From: Clostridia bacterium
GTDB lineage: Bacteria; Bacillota; Clostridia; Oscillospirales; Oscillospiraceae
Length of the DNA: 37,152 nt
Reading direction: 5' to 3'
NCBI GenBank assembly: GCA_021153265.1
Contig: JAGKTU010000008.1
Span: 1-37,152, forward strand
A program made the translations under genes and the position numbers. Under the pieces are notes generated by a model. The model saw nothing but the letters and a program-made list of their open reading frames with translations, was not told the origin of the DNA and ran no database searches. This document shows positions 1-7,884 of this stretch, piece after piece. Numbering within the stretch: the stretch's first letter is position 1; every line of letters starts with the position of its first letter.

Positions 1-73
1 GAAGCTGTCAAAAATCTTTGATTTTTGACTGATGAGGAATGCGGGCAGAAATGCTTCGATTTACGATCTGTTT

Positions 74-181
74 CAGACTCAATGAAACTTTACGCCCAGA
101 AAACCCTCATCCGTCACGGCTTGCGCCGTGCCACCTTCCCCCAGGGGAAGGCTTTGGGCTGCGCTGCTAAACTACAATTTA
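74..181 (+). repeat. Structured dispersed repeat, copy A (108 bp)
   Basis: This stretch matches the reverse complement of 37045-37152 at about 104 of 108 positions. Its core, 104-155, recurs at 15351-15402 and, inverted and diverged, at 14941-14991. The core holds two hairpins: CACGGC/GCCGTG (115-120 with 125-130) and CCTTCCCC/GGGGAAGG (134-141 with 144-151). No protein is encoded. Positions 1-73 lie outside the match and contain a separate perfect 10-bp hairpin at 7-29. The exact boundary of the full element is unknown because the partner copy runs off the window end. Confidence 0.9.
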
Positions 182-204
182 TCTTTCCAACGGAGGGAAC
201 TATC

Positions 205-1101
205 ATGTCTGAAAAAAAGAGTATTTTGCCGGTGATCGCTCTGATCGTGGCAGTCTTGGCCCTGGCGGCAGCGGTCTTCGCCATTGTCAGCCGTCCTGCG
301 GACAATGCCGCGGAAATCGAGGCGCTGAAACAGGAAAACGCAAATCTCAAAGCGCAGGTGTCCGGCCTGAACAGCCGTCTGGACAGCTTGAATGTGGGTT
401 CTGGCCTTTCCGACTGGAATCTGGTGGCAACGGCTTGGGAGGATGGCATGGGTGCCAATGTGACCATGTCCGCGGCTCCCGGCGCCTATGAGGACGGCAT
501 GGAAGCCATCTTCAGCATCCGACTGAACGGTCAGGAAGTGAGCAGCGTCCCCTGTGACTGGGACGGCAGCGCCTTCTTCACCGCTACCGCCAAGCTGGAG
601 TCCGCTGACGGCTACAGCTACTACTGCATCATCATCAACGCAGAGGGTGAGCGGCAGCAGTTTGCTCTGTCCACTACCGAGAACCCGGTTTACGATGTCC
701 CGGTGTATCTGGAAAGCAGTCTCAACGCCTACTGCAAGATGATTCTGGACAGCTGGCTGGTGGACAACGGCAAGCTGACCATCTCCCTTGCGGAGCTGGA
801 GGCGCAGCTTCCCAGACTTACATCTTACGGGGAAATGCCCACCATCGACGATGCCAGACTGCTGCTGGTGCACAACGGTCAGGATTTCAGCTCACTGGAT
901 TTGACGCTGGAACCCGATGAGGGTGCAGGCGCCTATAAGCTGACCCTTGCCGGCGGCGATCTGAACTGGCCGACAGAGCTGGAAGAGGGCGACAATCTGG
1001 ACCTGTATTTTGAGATCGTGCTGTCCGATGGCTTGGTGCTGTCCGATCTGGGCGGAAGCTGGCTGTACGGCGACGGCGGTCTGGATCTGGTTGTTGGCTA
1101 A
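205..1101 (+). CDS. Membrane-anchored exported protein of unknown function
   Basis: 298 aa. I do not recognise a family. Residues about 7-28 form one hydrophobic helix after a short Lys-rich start (MSEKKS), so the protein is probably anchored with its bulk outside the cell. Residues about 36-62 (AEIEALKQENANLKAQ and onward) have the heptad look of a short coiled coil. The remainder is acidic and rich in beta-type sequence, with two similar-looking segments (about 70-160 and 175-298) that could be repeated Ig-like domains. The ATG at 205 is chosen because GGAGGG lies at 192-197; an upstream in-frame extension would run through repeat copy A. It stands alone between the repeat and a terminator. 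Confidence 0.75.
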   Translation: MSEKKSILPVIALIVAVLALAAAVFAIVSRPADNAAEIEALKQENANLKAQVSGLNSRLDSLNVGSGLSDWNLVATAWEDGMGANVTMSAAPGAYEDGMEAIFSIRLNGQEVSSVPCDWDGSAFFTATAKLESADGYSYYCIIINAEGERQQFALSTTENPVYDVPVYLESSLNAYCKMILDSWLVDNGKLTISLAELEAQLPRLTSYGEMPTIDDARLLLVHNGQDFSSLDLTLEPDEGAGAYKLTLAGGDLNWPTELEEGDNLDLYFEIVLSDGLVLSDLGGSWLYGDGGLDLVVG

Positions 1102-1112
1102 GAAAAGAAAAA

Positions 1113-1145
1113 TCACCCCTGTGCGTAATGCACAGGGGTGAAATT
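1113..1145. terminator. Bidirectional rho-independent terminator
   Basis: A perfect 12-bp stem (1113-1124 with 1130-1141) has a GTAAT loop. T-rich sequence follows on the plus strand, and A-rich sequence at 1102-1112 gives a U-tract on the minus strand. It sits between convergent genes ending at 1101 and 1148, so it can serve both. Confidence 0.9.
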
Positions 1146-1147
1146 TT

Positions 1148-2941
1148 TTATCCCAGGGGGCCGTAAACGGGAGGTTCATAGTCAAGCATTCCGGATTCCT
1201 CGATGAATGCAATGGTGTGGCGGCATTCCGGGAACACGGTGATGGTCATCCAGTCACTGTTACGGGCTTCGGCGTTCCAATACTGGAATTCCAGATAATA
1301 CTCTACATTATCGACGGAGTGGAAGGCCCAGTTCTGAGCCATATTGCCGTCACGGCAGTCGGCGGCGATGGCTTCCAGCAGCGCCTGCCGCTGCTGCTCG
1401 TCCAGGGCAGGTGTCACAAACTCGCTGTCCAGCAGGATCTCCTCGATGTTGGCGGCAAAGCCGGGGATCTGGGACTCCACGACGCCCAGTACCTGTTCGG
1501 GGGTGCTGAACAGGTCGGTCAGAATCTCACCGGTTTCGGAATCCGCAAAGGCGTAGTAGTACCGGCGTACCTGGCGACCGTCGGTAAGCTCGTAAACGAT
1601 GGTGAAGCTGGCGGCAAATCGGGTCTCCACGGTGTCGAGATAATCCACAACCACATAGTCGTTGCCGATGGCAAGATTATCAAAGTATTTCTGCTCCTCC
1701 AGCGCCAGTTCGTGAAGCCGCAGAGCTTTTTCAATGTCCTCGTCCTCCAGCACCACGCCGCTGAGGCTGTCATAGTTCGCAGCATAATATACGTGGCGGT
1801 CGTAGACGGTGACGGACTTGACCTCGCTCTTTTCGGGCATCCAGCTTTCGATGCCGAAGATGTCCAGAGCGGTGACCAGAGTGGTCAGGGCGAAAACCAG
1901 CATCAGCACGCCGCATAGGGCGAAATTCTTCTTCCGGAACACCCGGACGGTTCGCTCCAGGAGCATCAGACCGGTGAAGAAGCCCACTGCAAGGCCGATA
2001 TACAGCCAGAAATAGGTGAGCGGGCCGCCCAGGAACAGCTCCTGGAAGGCGAAGAATGCCACGCCGGCGCAGAGGGTGTATATGACCAGGAACACGGGGC
2101 GCAGGGGCTTCACGGCGATGAAGTCACCGGCAGTCTCCAGATGGCGCTTGCGGTACATAAGCAGAGCGGCCACGATCAGCACCACGCCCACAGCGGCATA
2201 GATCCACAGGCTGGCCCAGTGATCCGTGACGGTGAACATGCCGCCCATCAGCTGGGTTGGATAGGTCTCGGCCCAGAGTTGCTCGGTGTGGATGTAGCCC
2301 TTTTCCATCATCTGCACCACAGGGCAGAAGTTCAGAAAAGGTGTTTCGCCGGTGTGGATGCCGTAGAGCATGGGGGTGTAGACAGCGGCCACCAGAACGT
2401 AGACCAGTACCGAGAAGAAATTCACAATGCCATAGACCACCAGAGAGGCAAACTTGCTGCCTGCGCAGAAGATACTGATCACGGCGATACCGAAGAAGGC
2501 GATGAACTGCAGGCAGCTTCCCAGCAGCCAGTAAAGCGGAACCTGCCAGCCGTCGGTCACGATGCTGGAGGCGCACAGGGGAATGGCGATCAGGGTCATC
2601 ACGAGGTTCGGCACGATGGCGAAGGCCAGACCGCTGATCACGTTGGTGCTGAACCAGCACTCCCGGCGCAGGGGCAGGGCGTGGAGGGCGTTGCACATCC
2701 GGGCGTTGAACAGGTCGCCGAAGAGCAGCATGGCGCACACCAGGGCATAGCCCATATTCACCAGAGGCATAAGCTGAATGGATTCTCCCAGTGCGTCCAC
2801 CTGCCAGTATTCCAAATCGGAGCTTGCCATGGTCATCAGCGCCATCACAAGACCCAGAGAATACAGTCCCCAGACTGGGGCAAACCGGGTCACATTTTTA
2901 AAGAAAACGGTTTTATCAAAGAACGATGTTCTTAACTTCAT
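1148..2941 (-). CDS. ABC-2 type transporter permease with C-terminal soluble domain
   Basis: 597 aa. The membrane partner of the ATPase encoded just upstream. About the first 370 residues hold many hydrophobic segments in two clusters. Residues from about 375 to the end form a soluble domain starting near SWMPEKSEVKSVTVYDRH, like the DUF6449-type domain of clostridial permeases in this operon type. The start at 2941 overlaps the 3' end of the ATPase gene by 26 bp, so the two are translationally coupled. The substrate is unknown; relatives in GntR(YtrA)-controlled operons are linked to cell-envelope stress or peptide-antibiotic efflux, and that role is inferred here. Confidence 0.85.
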   Translation of the reverse strand: MKLRTSFFDKTVFFKNVTRFAPVWGLYSLGLVMALMTMASSDLEYWQVDALGESIQLMPLVNMGYALVCAMLLFGDLFNARMCNALHALPLRRECWFSTNVISGLAFAIVPNLVMTLIAIPLCASSIVTDGWQVPLYWLLGSCLQFIAFFGIAVISIFCAGSKFASLVVYGIVNFFSVLVYVLVAAVYTPMLYGIHTGETPFLNFCPVVQMMEKGYIHTEQLWAETYPTQLMGGMFTVTDHWASLWIYAAVGVVLIVAALLMYRKRHLETAGDFIAVKPLRPVFLVIYTLCAGVAFFAFQELFLGGPLTYFWLYIGLAVGFFTGLMLLERTVRVFRKKNFALCGVLMLVFALTTLVTALDIFGIESWMPEKSEVKSVTVYDRHVYYAANYDSLSGVVLEDEDIEKALRLHELALEEQKYFDNLAIGNDYVVVDYLDTVETRFAASFTIVYELTDGRQVRRYYYAFADSETGEILTDLFSTPEQVLGVVESQIPGFAANIEEILLDSEFVTPALDEQQRQALLEAIAADCRDGNMAQNWAFHSVDNVEYYLEFQYWNAEARNSDWMTITVFPECRHTIAFIEESGMLDYEPPVYGPLG

Positions 2942-3797
2942 AGTTCACACCTCCCAGTTCGTAAATAAAGATCTCTTCCAGAGAAAGGGGCAGCACGTCG
3001 AAGTAGGCAGGATTTGCTGCGGCCACCTTGGCAGTGATCTCGTCCACATTGCCCCGGACGATCAGGGTCTTCAGCCGTCCGGAGGCGCTTTCGTGGAGCA
3101 CTTCCAACCCCTCGGGGGCATCGCCCACCAGCTGGAGCTTGTGGGTGGCGCCCTGCATATCCGCAAGGCTGCGCTCTAAGAGCATTTTGCCGTGATCCAT
3201 GATGCCCACATGGTCGCAGATGTCCTCCAGCTCCCGGAGGTTGTGGGAGGAGATGAGCACCGTGGTGCCGCGCTCGGCAACATCCGAGAGGATCAGACTC
3301 CAGACCTGCCGCCGCATCACCGGGTCAAGGCCGTCCACCGGCTCGTCCAGAATCATCACGTCGGGCCGGGTGCAGAGGGTCAGGTGGAAGGCCGCCTGCT
3401 TCTGCATACCCTTGGAGAACCGGCGCATGGGGCTCTTCCGGGGCAGGTTGAAGACCTCATACAGCCGCTCGAAGAGGGCGTTGTCGAAGTTGGGGTAGAT
3501 GCCGGCGTAGAATTTGCGCATATCCTCCAGGGATGCGGAGGGGAAGTAGAAAATGTCGTCGGGGATGTAACCGATTCGGGCCTTGGCGGCGGGATTTTCC
3601 CAGACCGGGGCATTCTCCAGCAGCACATCGCCGGAATCCGGGCGGTAAACGCCGGTGAGGTGGCGGATGGCGGTGGATTTACCGGCACCGTTGGGGCCGA
3701 CCAGACCGTAGACAGCGCCCTTGGGGACGGTCATGGTCAGGTTGTCCAAGGCTTTGAAGTCACCGAAGGTCTTGGTGATGTTGTTTAGTTTCAGCAT
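2916..3797 (-). CDS. ABC transporter ATP-binding protein (YtrB-like)
   Basis: 293 aa, the usual length for this family. It hydrolyses ATP on the cytoplasmic face to drive the adjacent ABC-2 permease. Walker A GPNGAGKS is at about 34-41, Walker B VMILDEP at about 147-153 with a D-loop GLDP, and the switch histidine follows in ISSHNL. The signature is the variant FSKGMQKQ (about 127-134) rather than LSGGQ, which is common in YtrB-like ATPases. The gene starts directly after the gntR stop codon, and its AGGAGG lies inside the end of gntR, so the three genes form one tight operon. Confidence 0.93.
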   Translation of the reverse strand: MLKLNNITKTFGDFKALDNLTMTVPKGAVYGLVGPNGAGKSTAIRHLTGVYRPDSGDVLLENAPVWENPAAKARIGYIPDDIFYFPSASLEDMRKFYAGIYPNFDNALFERLYEVFNLPRKSPMRRFSKGMQKQAAFHLTLCTRPDVMILDEPVDGLDPVMRRQVWSLILSDVAERGTTVLISSHNLRELEDICDHVGIMDHGKMLLERSLADMQGATHKLQLVGDAPEGLEVLHESASGRLKTLIVRGNVDEITAKVAAANPAYFDVLPLSLEEIFIYELGGVNYEVKNIVL

Positions 3798-4157
3798 TTA
3801 GCTTTCCTCCTTTCGGATGTGGGCGATGATCTGCTCCGCAGTCATGCCAAGGGCGGTCAGCCCGGTAACGGTTTCATCCAGTTGCTGCAGCAACCGCAAT
3901 TTCTCCTGTTGCTGGGTGTCCTCAGCGGCGCAGACGAAGCAGCCCTTGCCGGGGACGGTGGCGATCCATCCGTCGGCCTCCAGCTGGCGGTAGGAGCGCT
4001 GGATGGTGTTGGGGTTGATGGCGAGGGTAGCGGCCAGTTCCCGTACGCTGGGCAGCTTTTCTCCCGGCTGCAGGATGCCTGCGGCGATCTGCTCCCGGAA
4101 ACCGTCGATGATCTGGGTGTAGATGGGTCGGGCGTCCCGGTAGTCTAAATGTACCAT
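3798..4157 (-). CDS. GntR-family transcriptional regulator (YtrA subfamily)
   Basis: 119 aa. A winged-helix repressor that probably controls its own operon. Residues about 10-75 form the GntR DNA-binding domain, with typical PIYTQI, GEKLPSVRELA and NTIQRSYRQLEADGWI. The short C-terminal helix pair, lacking a FadR or UTRA ligand domain, marks the YtrA type. The ATG at 4157 is chosen because AGGAGG lies just upstream; a longer in-frame form would begin upstream of the promoter. It is the first gene of the operon with the ABC ATPase and permease. A perfect palindrome next to the -10 box is its likely target. Confidence 0.93.
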   Translation of the reverse strand: MVHLDYRDARPIYTQIIDGFREQIAAGILQPGEKLPSVRELAATLAINPNTIQRSYRQLEADGWIATVPGKGCFVCAAEDTQQQEKLRLLQQLDETVTGLTALGMTAEQIIAHIRKEES

Positions 4158-4169
4158 GTCATTCCTCCT

Positions 4170-4225
4170 AACTGTACTAATTGTTCTAGTACAGTTAATA
4201 TAACAGTTCATACGCCATAAGTCAA
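4170..4225 (-). promoter_or_regulatory. Promoter and operator palindrome of the gntR-ABC operon
   Basis: On the minus strand, TTGACT (4220-4225), a 17-bp spacer and TATATT (4197-4202) form a strong promoter. Directly downstream lies a perfect inverted repeat, AACTGTACTA / TAGTACAGTT (4170-4179 with 4187-4196, 7-bp spacer). It covers the expected transcription start and ends close to the ribosome binding site. Its position and symmetry suit autorepression by the GntR protein; that binding is inferred. Confidence 0.85.
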
Positions 4226-4264
4226 GGGAGTTCATAAAAGCTTAAGAATTGCGAACCGGATCGC

Positions 4265-4299
4265 AAAAAAACAGCACCGTGGATGTTTCCACGGTGCTG
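4265..4299 (-). terminator. Rho-independent terminator of the VTC/DUF4956 operon
   Basis: A perfect 12-bp stem (4272-4283 with 4288-4299) has a TGTT loop. On the minus strand it is followed by seven U residues (4265-4271). It lies just after the stop codon at 4313. Its stem core GCACCGTGG recurs in the terminator at 5761-5784. Confidence 0.9.
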
Positions 4300-4312
4300 A
4301 AACCATATGTAT

Positions 4313-4981
4313 TTACAGGGCGCTGCCGCTGACGGAAGCCATGACACTCAGCTCGGATACGCCGGTAGCTGCGCGAAGGTCCTCCAGAGTCTTCAGTTCG
4401 CTCTGGCTCAGCCGAACTTCGGCGACAATTTCCGTGCCGGCCTTGCCGATGGTCTTGTTCTTCAGCTTATAGCCGCGCAGGCCTTCCAGATGATCCTCCA
4501 CATAACCCTCACCGGTGTAGCGAACTACCAGCAGGTAGCAATCCCGCTTGCTGCGCTTGCCCATGTGGTAAACCAGAGCGAAGAGGATACCCAGCAGCAC
4601 CGTGACCAGAATGGAAATGGTCACATAGCCGGCGCCGCAGATGATGCCGGTGGCGATGGCCCAGAAGAGGAAGGCAGTATCGGTGGCTTCCTTCACGGCG
4701 GTGCGGAAACGGACGATGGACAGGGCGCCCACCATGCCCAGAGAAAGCACCACATTGGAGGAGATGACCAGAATCACCACGGTGGTGACCATGCTCAGCA
4801 TCATCAGGCAACCGGCGAAGCTGTGGCTGTAGTTCACGCCGGCGTAGGTGGTACGGTAGATGTAGACGATAAACAGGCTCAGCAGGAAGCACAGGCCGAT
4901 GGAGACCAGCGCCTCGCTGATGGAAATGGCGGAGAATTCCTCCAGGAATTTTCCTTTGATGATATCGGTGAAGTTGATCAT
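4313..4981 (-). CDS. DUF4956 domain-containing membrane protein
   Basis: 222 aa. Function unknown; the family is recognised by the block LSLGMVGALSIVRFRTAVKE (about 79-98). Three or four membrane helices fill residues about 24-140, and a cytosolic ferredoxin-like tail follows (about 145-222). AAGGAAG lies 8 nt before the ATG. The gene begins 15 bp after the VTC-domain gene and shares its promoter and terminator. In Firmicutes DUF4956 proteins often sit next to VTC-like polyphosphate polymerase genes, so this protein may be the membrane partner or channel for that enzyme; this is inferred from neighbourhood only. Confidence 0.85.
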   Translation of the reverse strand: MINFTDIIKGKFLEEFSAISISEALVSIGLCFLLSLFIVYIYRTTYAGVNYSHSFAGCLMMLSMVTTVVILVISSNVVLSLGMVGALSIVRFRTAVKEATDTAFLFWAIATGIICGAGYVTISILVTVLLGILFALVYHMGKRSKRDCYLLVVRYTGEGYVEDHLEGLRGYKLKNKTIGKAGTEIVAEVRLSQSELKTLEDLRAATGVSELSVMASVSGSAL

Positions 4982-4996
4982 GTTTGGCTTCCTTTC

Positions 4997-5671
4997 TTAC
5001 AAAATACTCAGACACAAGGCAAATTTGGAGATGGCGAGGGGTGCTTTGGGGATGTCACCCAGCGCTTCTGCCAGATAGCCGGGGAGGTAATCGTCGAACT
5101 TGACCTCCAAGATCACCTGATCCGGTGCAAGAACCGGGATCATGGCTCTGGGGGAGGCGAAAAGCTCGGCATCGCAGCATCGGGTGCGCAGATTTTCATC
5201 CAGTGTGATGCGGGTATTGCCATCCCGGCAGACGAAAGGTGTTCGGTCGTAGTCCACCAGAACTTTGGGACGGAAACCCTCCCAACGGCAGCGCTGCTGC
5301 AGTTCCTTGGCCAGATCGCCGGAAACCGGCACATCCGTAGCCTGCTGCAAGGTCCTCGCATCCTCCAGAGAGATGGTCTGGGCGGTCTTGCGGGTGAGGT
5401 TGCCGTGCTTTTCCTTTCGCTCCAGCTTCAAAACGTCGGGGGTGTAGTTGTAGTAGCGGATGCGGTACTTGGTGCGGTGGGCGATGCCTGAGAGCTTTTC
5501 GTCCAGCGCTTTGTTTGCAAAATCGTCAAAGTACAGGCTTCGGATGGTATACTGCCCGGTGAGTCCTGCGTGGGAGTCCCGCTCCATGATACACGGCAGC
5601 CGCCGGCGCAGCAGCTCTGCCGCGCTGCGGGAGATGAGATATTTATATTCGTGGCGGTAGCCTTCTTTCAC
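4997..5671 (-). CDS. VTC-domain protein, putative polyphosphate polymerase
   Basis: 224 aa. The fold is that of the VTC4/triphosphate tunnel enzymes, which bind polyphosphate through rings of basic and acidic residues. Visible family signatures are HEYKYLI (7-13), SLYFDD (45-50), KYRIRYY (68-74), LKLERKEK (81-88), ILEVKFD (187-193) and SKFALC near the end, so all expected strands are present. The start is the GTG at 5671, with GGAGG 7 nt upstream; an in-frame ATG further upstream would precede the promoter. It leads the operon with the DUF4956 gene. Polyphosphate synthesis is inferred from yeast VTC4; bacterial members may use another substrate. Confidence 0.85.
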   Translation of the reverse strand: MKEGYRHEYKYLISRSAAELLRRRLPCIMERDSHAGLTGQYTIRSLYFDDFANKALDEKLSGIAHRTKYRIRYYNYTPDVLKLERKEKHGNLTRKTAQTISLEDARTLQQATDVPVSGDLAKELQQRCRWEGFRPKVLVDYDRTPFVCRDGNTRITLDENLRTRCCDAELFASPRAMIPVLAPDQVILEVKFDDYLPGYLAEALGDIPKAPLAISKFALCLSIL

Positions 5672-5705
5672 CGGCGCACCTCCTTTTTGTGGATGATCAA
5701 ATGGG

Positions 5706-5734
5706 ATTATATCATAGTTTTTTCCACAATACAA
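5706..5734 (-). promoter_or_regulatory. Promoter of the VTC/DUF4956 operon
   Basis: Minus strand TTGTAT (5729-5734), a 17-bp spacer and a perfect TATAAT (5706-5711), about 35 nt upstream of the GTG start at 5671. Confidence 0.8.
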
Positions 5735-5745
5735 CATTTTCCGCC

Positions 5746-5788
5746 CAAAAAACAAAAAAAGCACCGTGGAACGAGCCACGGTGCTTTT
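5746..5788 (-). terminator. Rho-independent terminator of rubrerythrin
   Basis: Stem GCACCGTGG/CCACGGTGC (5761-5769 with 5776-5784) is extended by A-T pairs on both sides. The minus strand continues into a long U-rich tract from the A-run at 5746-5760. It lies just past the rubrerythrin stop. Confidence 0.9.
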
Positions 5789-5793
5789 GCTGA

Positions 5794-6336
5794 TCAATAG
5801 TTCTTGGCGTTGACCTCGAAGTATGCTTTGGGATGGTCACAGGTGGGGCACAGGTCGGGGGCGGCGGTGCCGACCACGATGTGACCGCAGTTGCGGCACT
5901 CCCAGACCTTGACTTCGCTCTTCTCGAAGACGGTCTTGGTCTCCACGTTGTGCAGCAGGGCGCGGTAGCGCTCCTCGTGATGCTTCTCGATGGCGGCCAC
6001 CAGACGGAACTTGGCTGCCAGCTCGTGGAAGCCCTCCTCCTCGGCGGTCTGAGCGAAGCCGGCATACATATCGGTCCACTCGTAGTTCTCGCCCTCGGCT
6101 GCGTCCAGCAGGTTGGCGGGGGTAGCGGGAACGCCGCCGTGGAGCTCCTTGAACCACATCTTGGCGTGCTCCTTCTCGTTGTCGGCGGTCTTCAGGAACA
6201 GGGCTGCGATCTGCTCGTAGCCGTCCTTCTTGGCCTTGGATGCGTAGTAGGTGTACTTATTTCTTGCCATGGATTCGCCGGCGAAGGCTGCCTCCAGGTT
6301 CTTCTCGGTCTGGGTGCCTGCGTACTTGGATGCCAT
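5794..6336 (-). CDS. rbr: Rubrerythrin
   Basis: 180 aa, full length. A cytosolic peroxidase that reduces hydrogen peroxide to water in anaerobes. The N-terminal four-helix di-iron domain shows Glu21, Glu54 with His57 (EKEH), the TAEEEGF block and Glu117 with His120 (EKHH). The C-terminal rubredoxin domain has CRNC (147-150) and CPTC (163-166) for the Fe(Cys)4 centre. AGGAGG precedes the ATG. It is a single-gene transcript with its own promoter and terminator; a palindrome inside the promoter suggests repression, perhaps by a peroxide- or iron-sensing regulator. Confidence 0.97.
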   Translation of the reverse strand: MASKYAGTQTEKNLEAAFAGESMARNKYTYYASKAKKDGYEQIAALFLKTADNEKEHAKMWFKELHGGVPATPANLLDAAEGENYEWTDMYAGFAQTAEEEGFHELAAKFRLVAAIEKHHEERYRALLHNVETKTVFEKSEVKVWECRNCGHIVVGTAAPDLCPTCDHPKAYFEVNAKNY

Positions 6337-6382
6337 AGTAAATTCCTCCTGTTTATCATTCCGGTTACCCGGTGTTGTTATT

Positions 6383-6411
6383 ACTTTAGCAAATGATTGC
6401 TAATAAATCAA
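6383..6411 (-). promoter_or_regulatory. Rubrerythrin promoter with embedded palindrome
   Basis: Minus strand TTGATT (6406-6411), a 17-bp spacer and TAAAGT (6383-6388). The spacer carries a perfect inverted repeat, TTAGCAA-ATGA-TTGCTAA (6386-6403), which touches the -10 box and fits a repressor site. It is not a standard PerR (TTATAATNATTATAA) or Rex (TTGTTAANNNNTTAACAA) box, so the regulator is not identified. Confidence 0.7.
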
Positions 6412-6427
6412 GAAATATTCTATGAAT

Positions 6428-7720
6428 TTATAGAAGTATTTCACAGTCCAGCACACCGTCCCGGAATACTTCGGTGACGGTGATATTGCGGATCTGGTTG
6501 TGCAGATTTTCGCCCCGGACGTAGAATTTGACGTAATTGGGGGCGTGGCCGACGAAGAATTCGCCCTCCGCTTCTTCAAACAGAACCGGGTGGGTGGTGC
6601 CGATGAGATTATCCCGGTAGGCAAGGCTCATCTCCTGCGCCACCGCGATGGCTTCCCGGCTGCGCTGCTCCTTCACAGCGTTGTTATGCTGGCCGGGCAT
6701 TTTGTCCGCAGGGGTGCCGGGGCGGCGGGAATAGGGGAAAATGTGCATATCGGCGAATCCGCACTTGCGAATAAAGGCGAGGCTCTGACGGAATTCCTCC
6801 TCCGTCTCCCCGGGGAAGGCCACGATCATGTCCGTGGTGACAGCGCAGCCGGGGAAATGGGTCTTCAAAAGCTCCACACTTTGGTAGTATCGGGCGGTGT
6901 CGTACTTGCGCTTCATGCGCTGCAGCACGGTGTCGCAGCCGGACTGCATGGACAGGTGGAACTGGGGGCAGAGGTTGGGGTAGCCCTTCATGATACGGCA
7001 GAAGTCCTCGGTGATGACCCGGGGCTCCAGGCTGCCCAGACGGATACGAAGCTGGGGGACGGCTTCGCAGATGGCAACCAGCATATCGGTCATGGGTGGC
7101 TTGCCGGGGAGGTCGACACCCCAGGAGGCGATCTCAATACCGGTGACCACGATCTCCCGATAGCCCCGCTCTGCCAGTTCCTTCGCCTGCTCCACCACAA
7201 GGGGGATGGGGGCGGAGCGCACAGGACCCCGGGTGTAGGGGATGATGCAATAGGTGCAGAAATTGACGCAGCCATCCTGAACTTTCAGCATTGCCCGGGT
7301 CCGCTCCTCCAGACCGCCGGCAGGCAGCACCTCGAATTCCCGGCGGCGCAGGGCGTTGTCCAGATCGGAACAATGGATGCGGCTGTCGCAGGCGGACACC
7401 ATCATGTCCACAAAGTGCTTCCGCTGGCCGGAGCCGCCCACCACATCCACGCCCAGAGCCTCTACAGCAGCGCTGTCGTGCTGGCTGTAGCAGCCGCAGA
7501 CGCCGATGACCGCATCGGGGTTGTCCCGGCGGCAGCGGCGGATGATTGCCCGGTTTTTCTTGTCTGCCACGGCGGTGACGGAGCAGGTGTTGATGATATA
7601 GCCGTCGCAGGGCTCGTCAAAGTGGCCGATTTCGTGGCCCAATCCTAACAGGAGCCGCTCCATGGCCTGGGTTTCGTACTGGTTGGTCTTGCAACCAAGG
7701 GTATAAAATGCGAATTTCAT
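6428..7720 (-). CDS. mtaB: tRNA (N6-L-threonylcarbamoyladenosine(37)-C2)-methylthiotransferase MtaB
   Basis: 430 aa. A radical-SAM enzyme that converts t6A37 to ms2t6A in tRNAs reading ANN codons. The N-terminal methylthiotransferase domain has three cluster cysteines (about C10 in LGCKTNQYE, C46 in NTCSVT, C77 in GCYSQ). The radical SAM motif CVNFCTYC is at about 151-158. The C-terminal part holds a TRAM-like domain (VLFEEAEGEFFVGHAPNYVKF). The ATG at 7720 is chosen because the family consistently starts MKFAFYTLGCKTN; further upstream the reading is unrelated and crosses promoter sequence. The ribosome binding site is weak (TGGTGG). It acts in the same t6A pathway as tsaE and tsaB in this window. 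Confidence 0.95.
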   Translation of the reverse strand: MKFAFYTLGCKTNQYETQAMERLLLGLGHEIGHFDEPCDGYIINTCSVTAVADKKNRAIIRRCRRDNPDAVIGVCGCYSQHDSAAVEALGVDVVGGSGQRKHFVDMMVSACDSRIHCSDLDNALRRREFEVLPAGGLEERTRAMLKVQDGCVNFCTYCIIPYTRGPVRSAPIPLVVEQAKELAERGYREIVVTGIEIASWGVDLPGKPPMTDMLVAICEAVPQLRIRLGSLEPRVITEDFCRIMKGYPNLCPQFHLSMQSGCDTVLQRMKRKYDTARYYQSVELLKTHFPGCAVTTDMIVAFPGETEEEFRQSLAFIRKCGFADMHIFPYSRRPGTPADKMPGQHNNAVKEQRSREAIAVAQEMSLAYRDNLIGTTHPVLFEEAEGEFFVGHAPNYVKFYVRGENLHNQIRNITVTEVFRDGVLDCEILL

Positions 7721-7776
7721 AGTGAAAACCACCAAAAGAGTAAAAGTGTTTTTATTATAATCCTCCAAACCGTCAA

Positions 7777-7804
7777 TTGAAATTCCCGAGAAAAGTGGTA
7801 TAAT
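7777..7804 (+). promoter_or_regulatory. Promoter of the HPr-like gene
   Basis: TTGAAA (7777-7782), a 16-bp spacer and perfect TATAAT (7799-7804), leaving a leader of about 75 nt before the TTG start at 7885. It lies in the divergent gap with mtaB. Confidence 0.75.
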
Positions 7805-7884
7805 GATTGACATCGGATTCATAAGGGGATTTTCCTCATTATACACGATAACTTTGAATTTGTACAGCACAGGAGGGGGACAAT

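Noticed and set aside
25..204. N-terminal extension of the first gene
   Set aside because: The extra residues are translated repeat copy A; the ATG at 205 has a good ribosome binding site and is followed at once by a membrane anchor.
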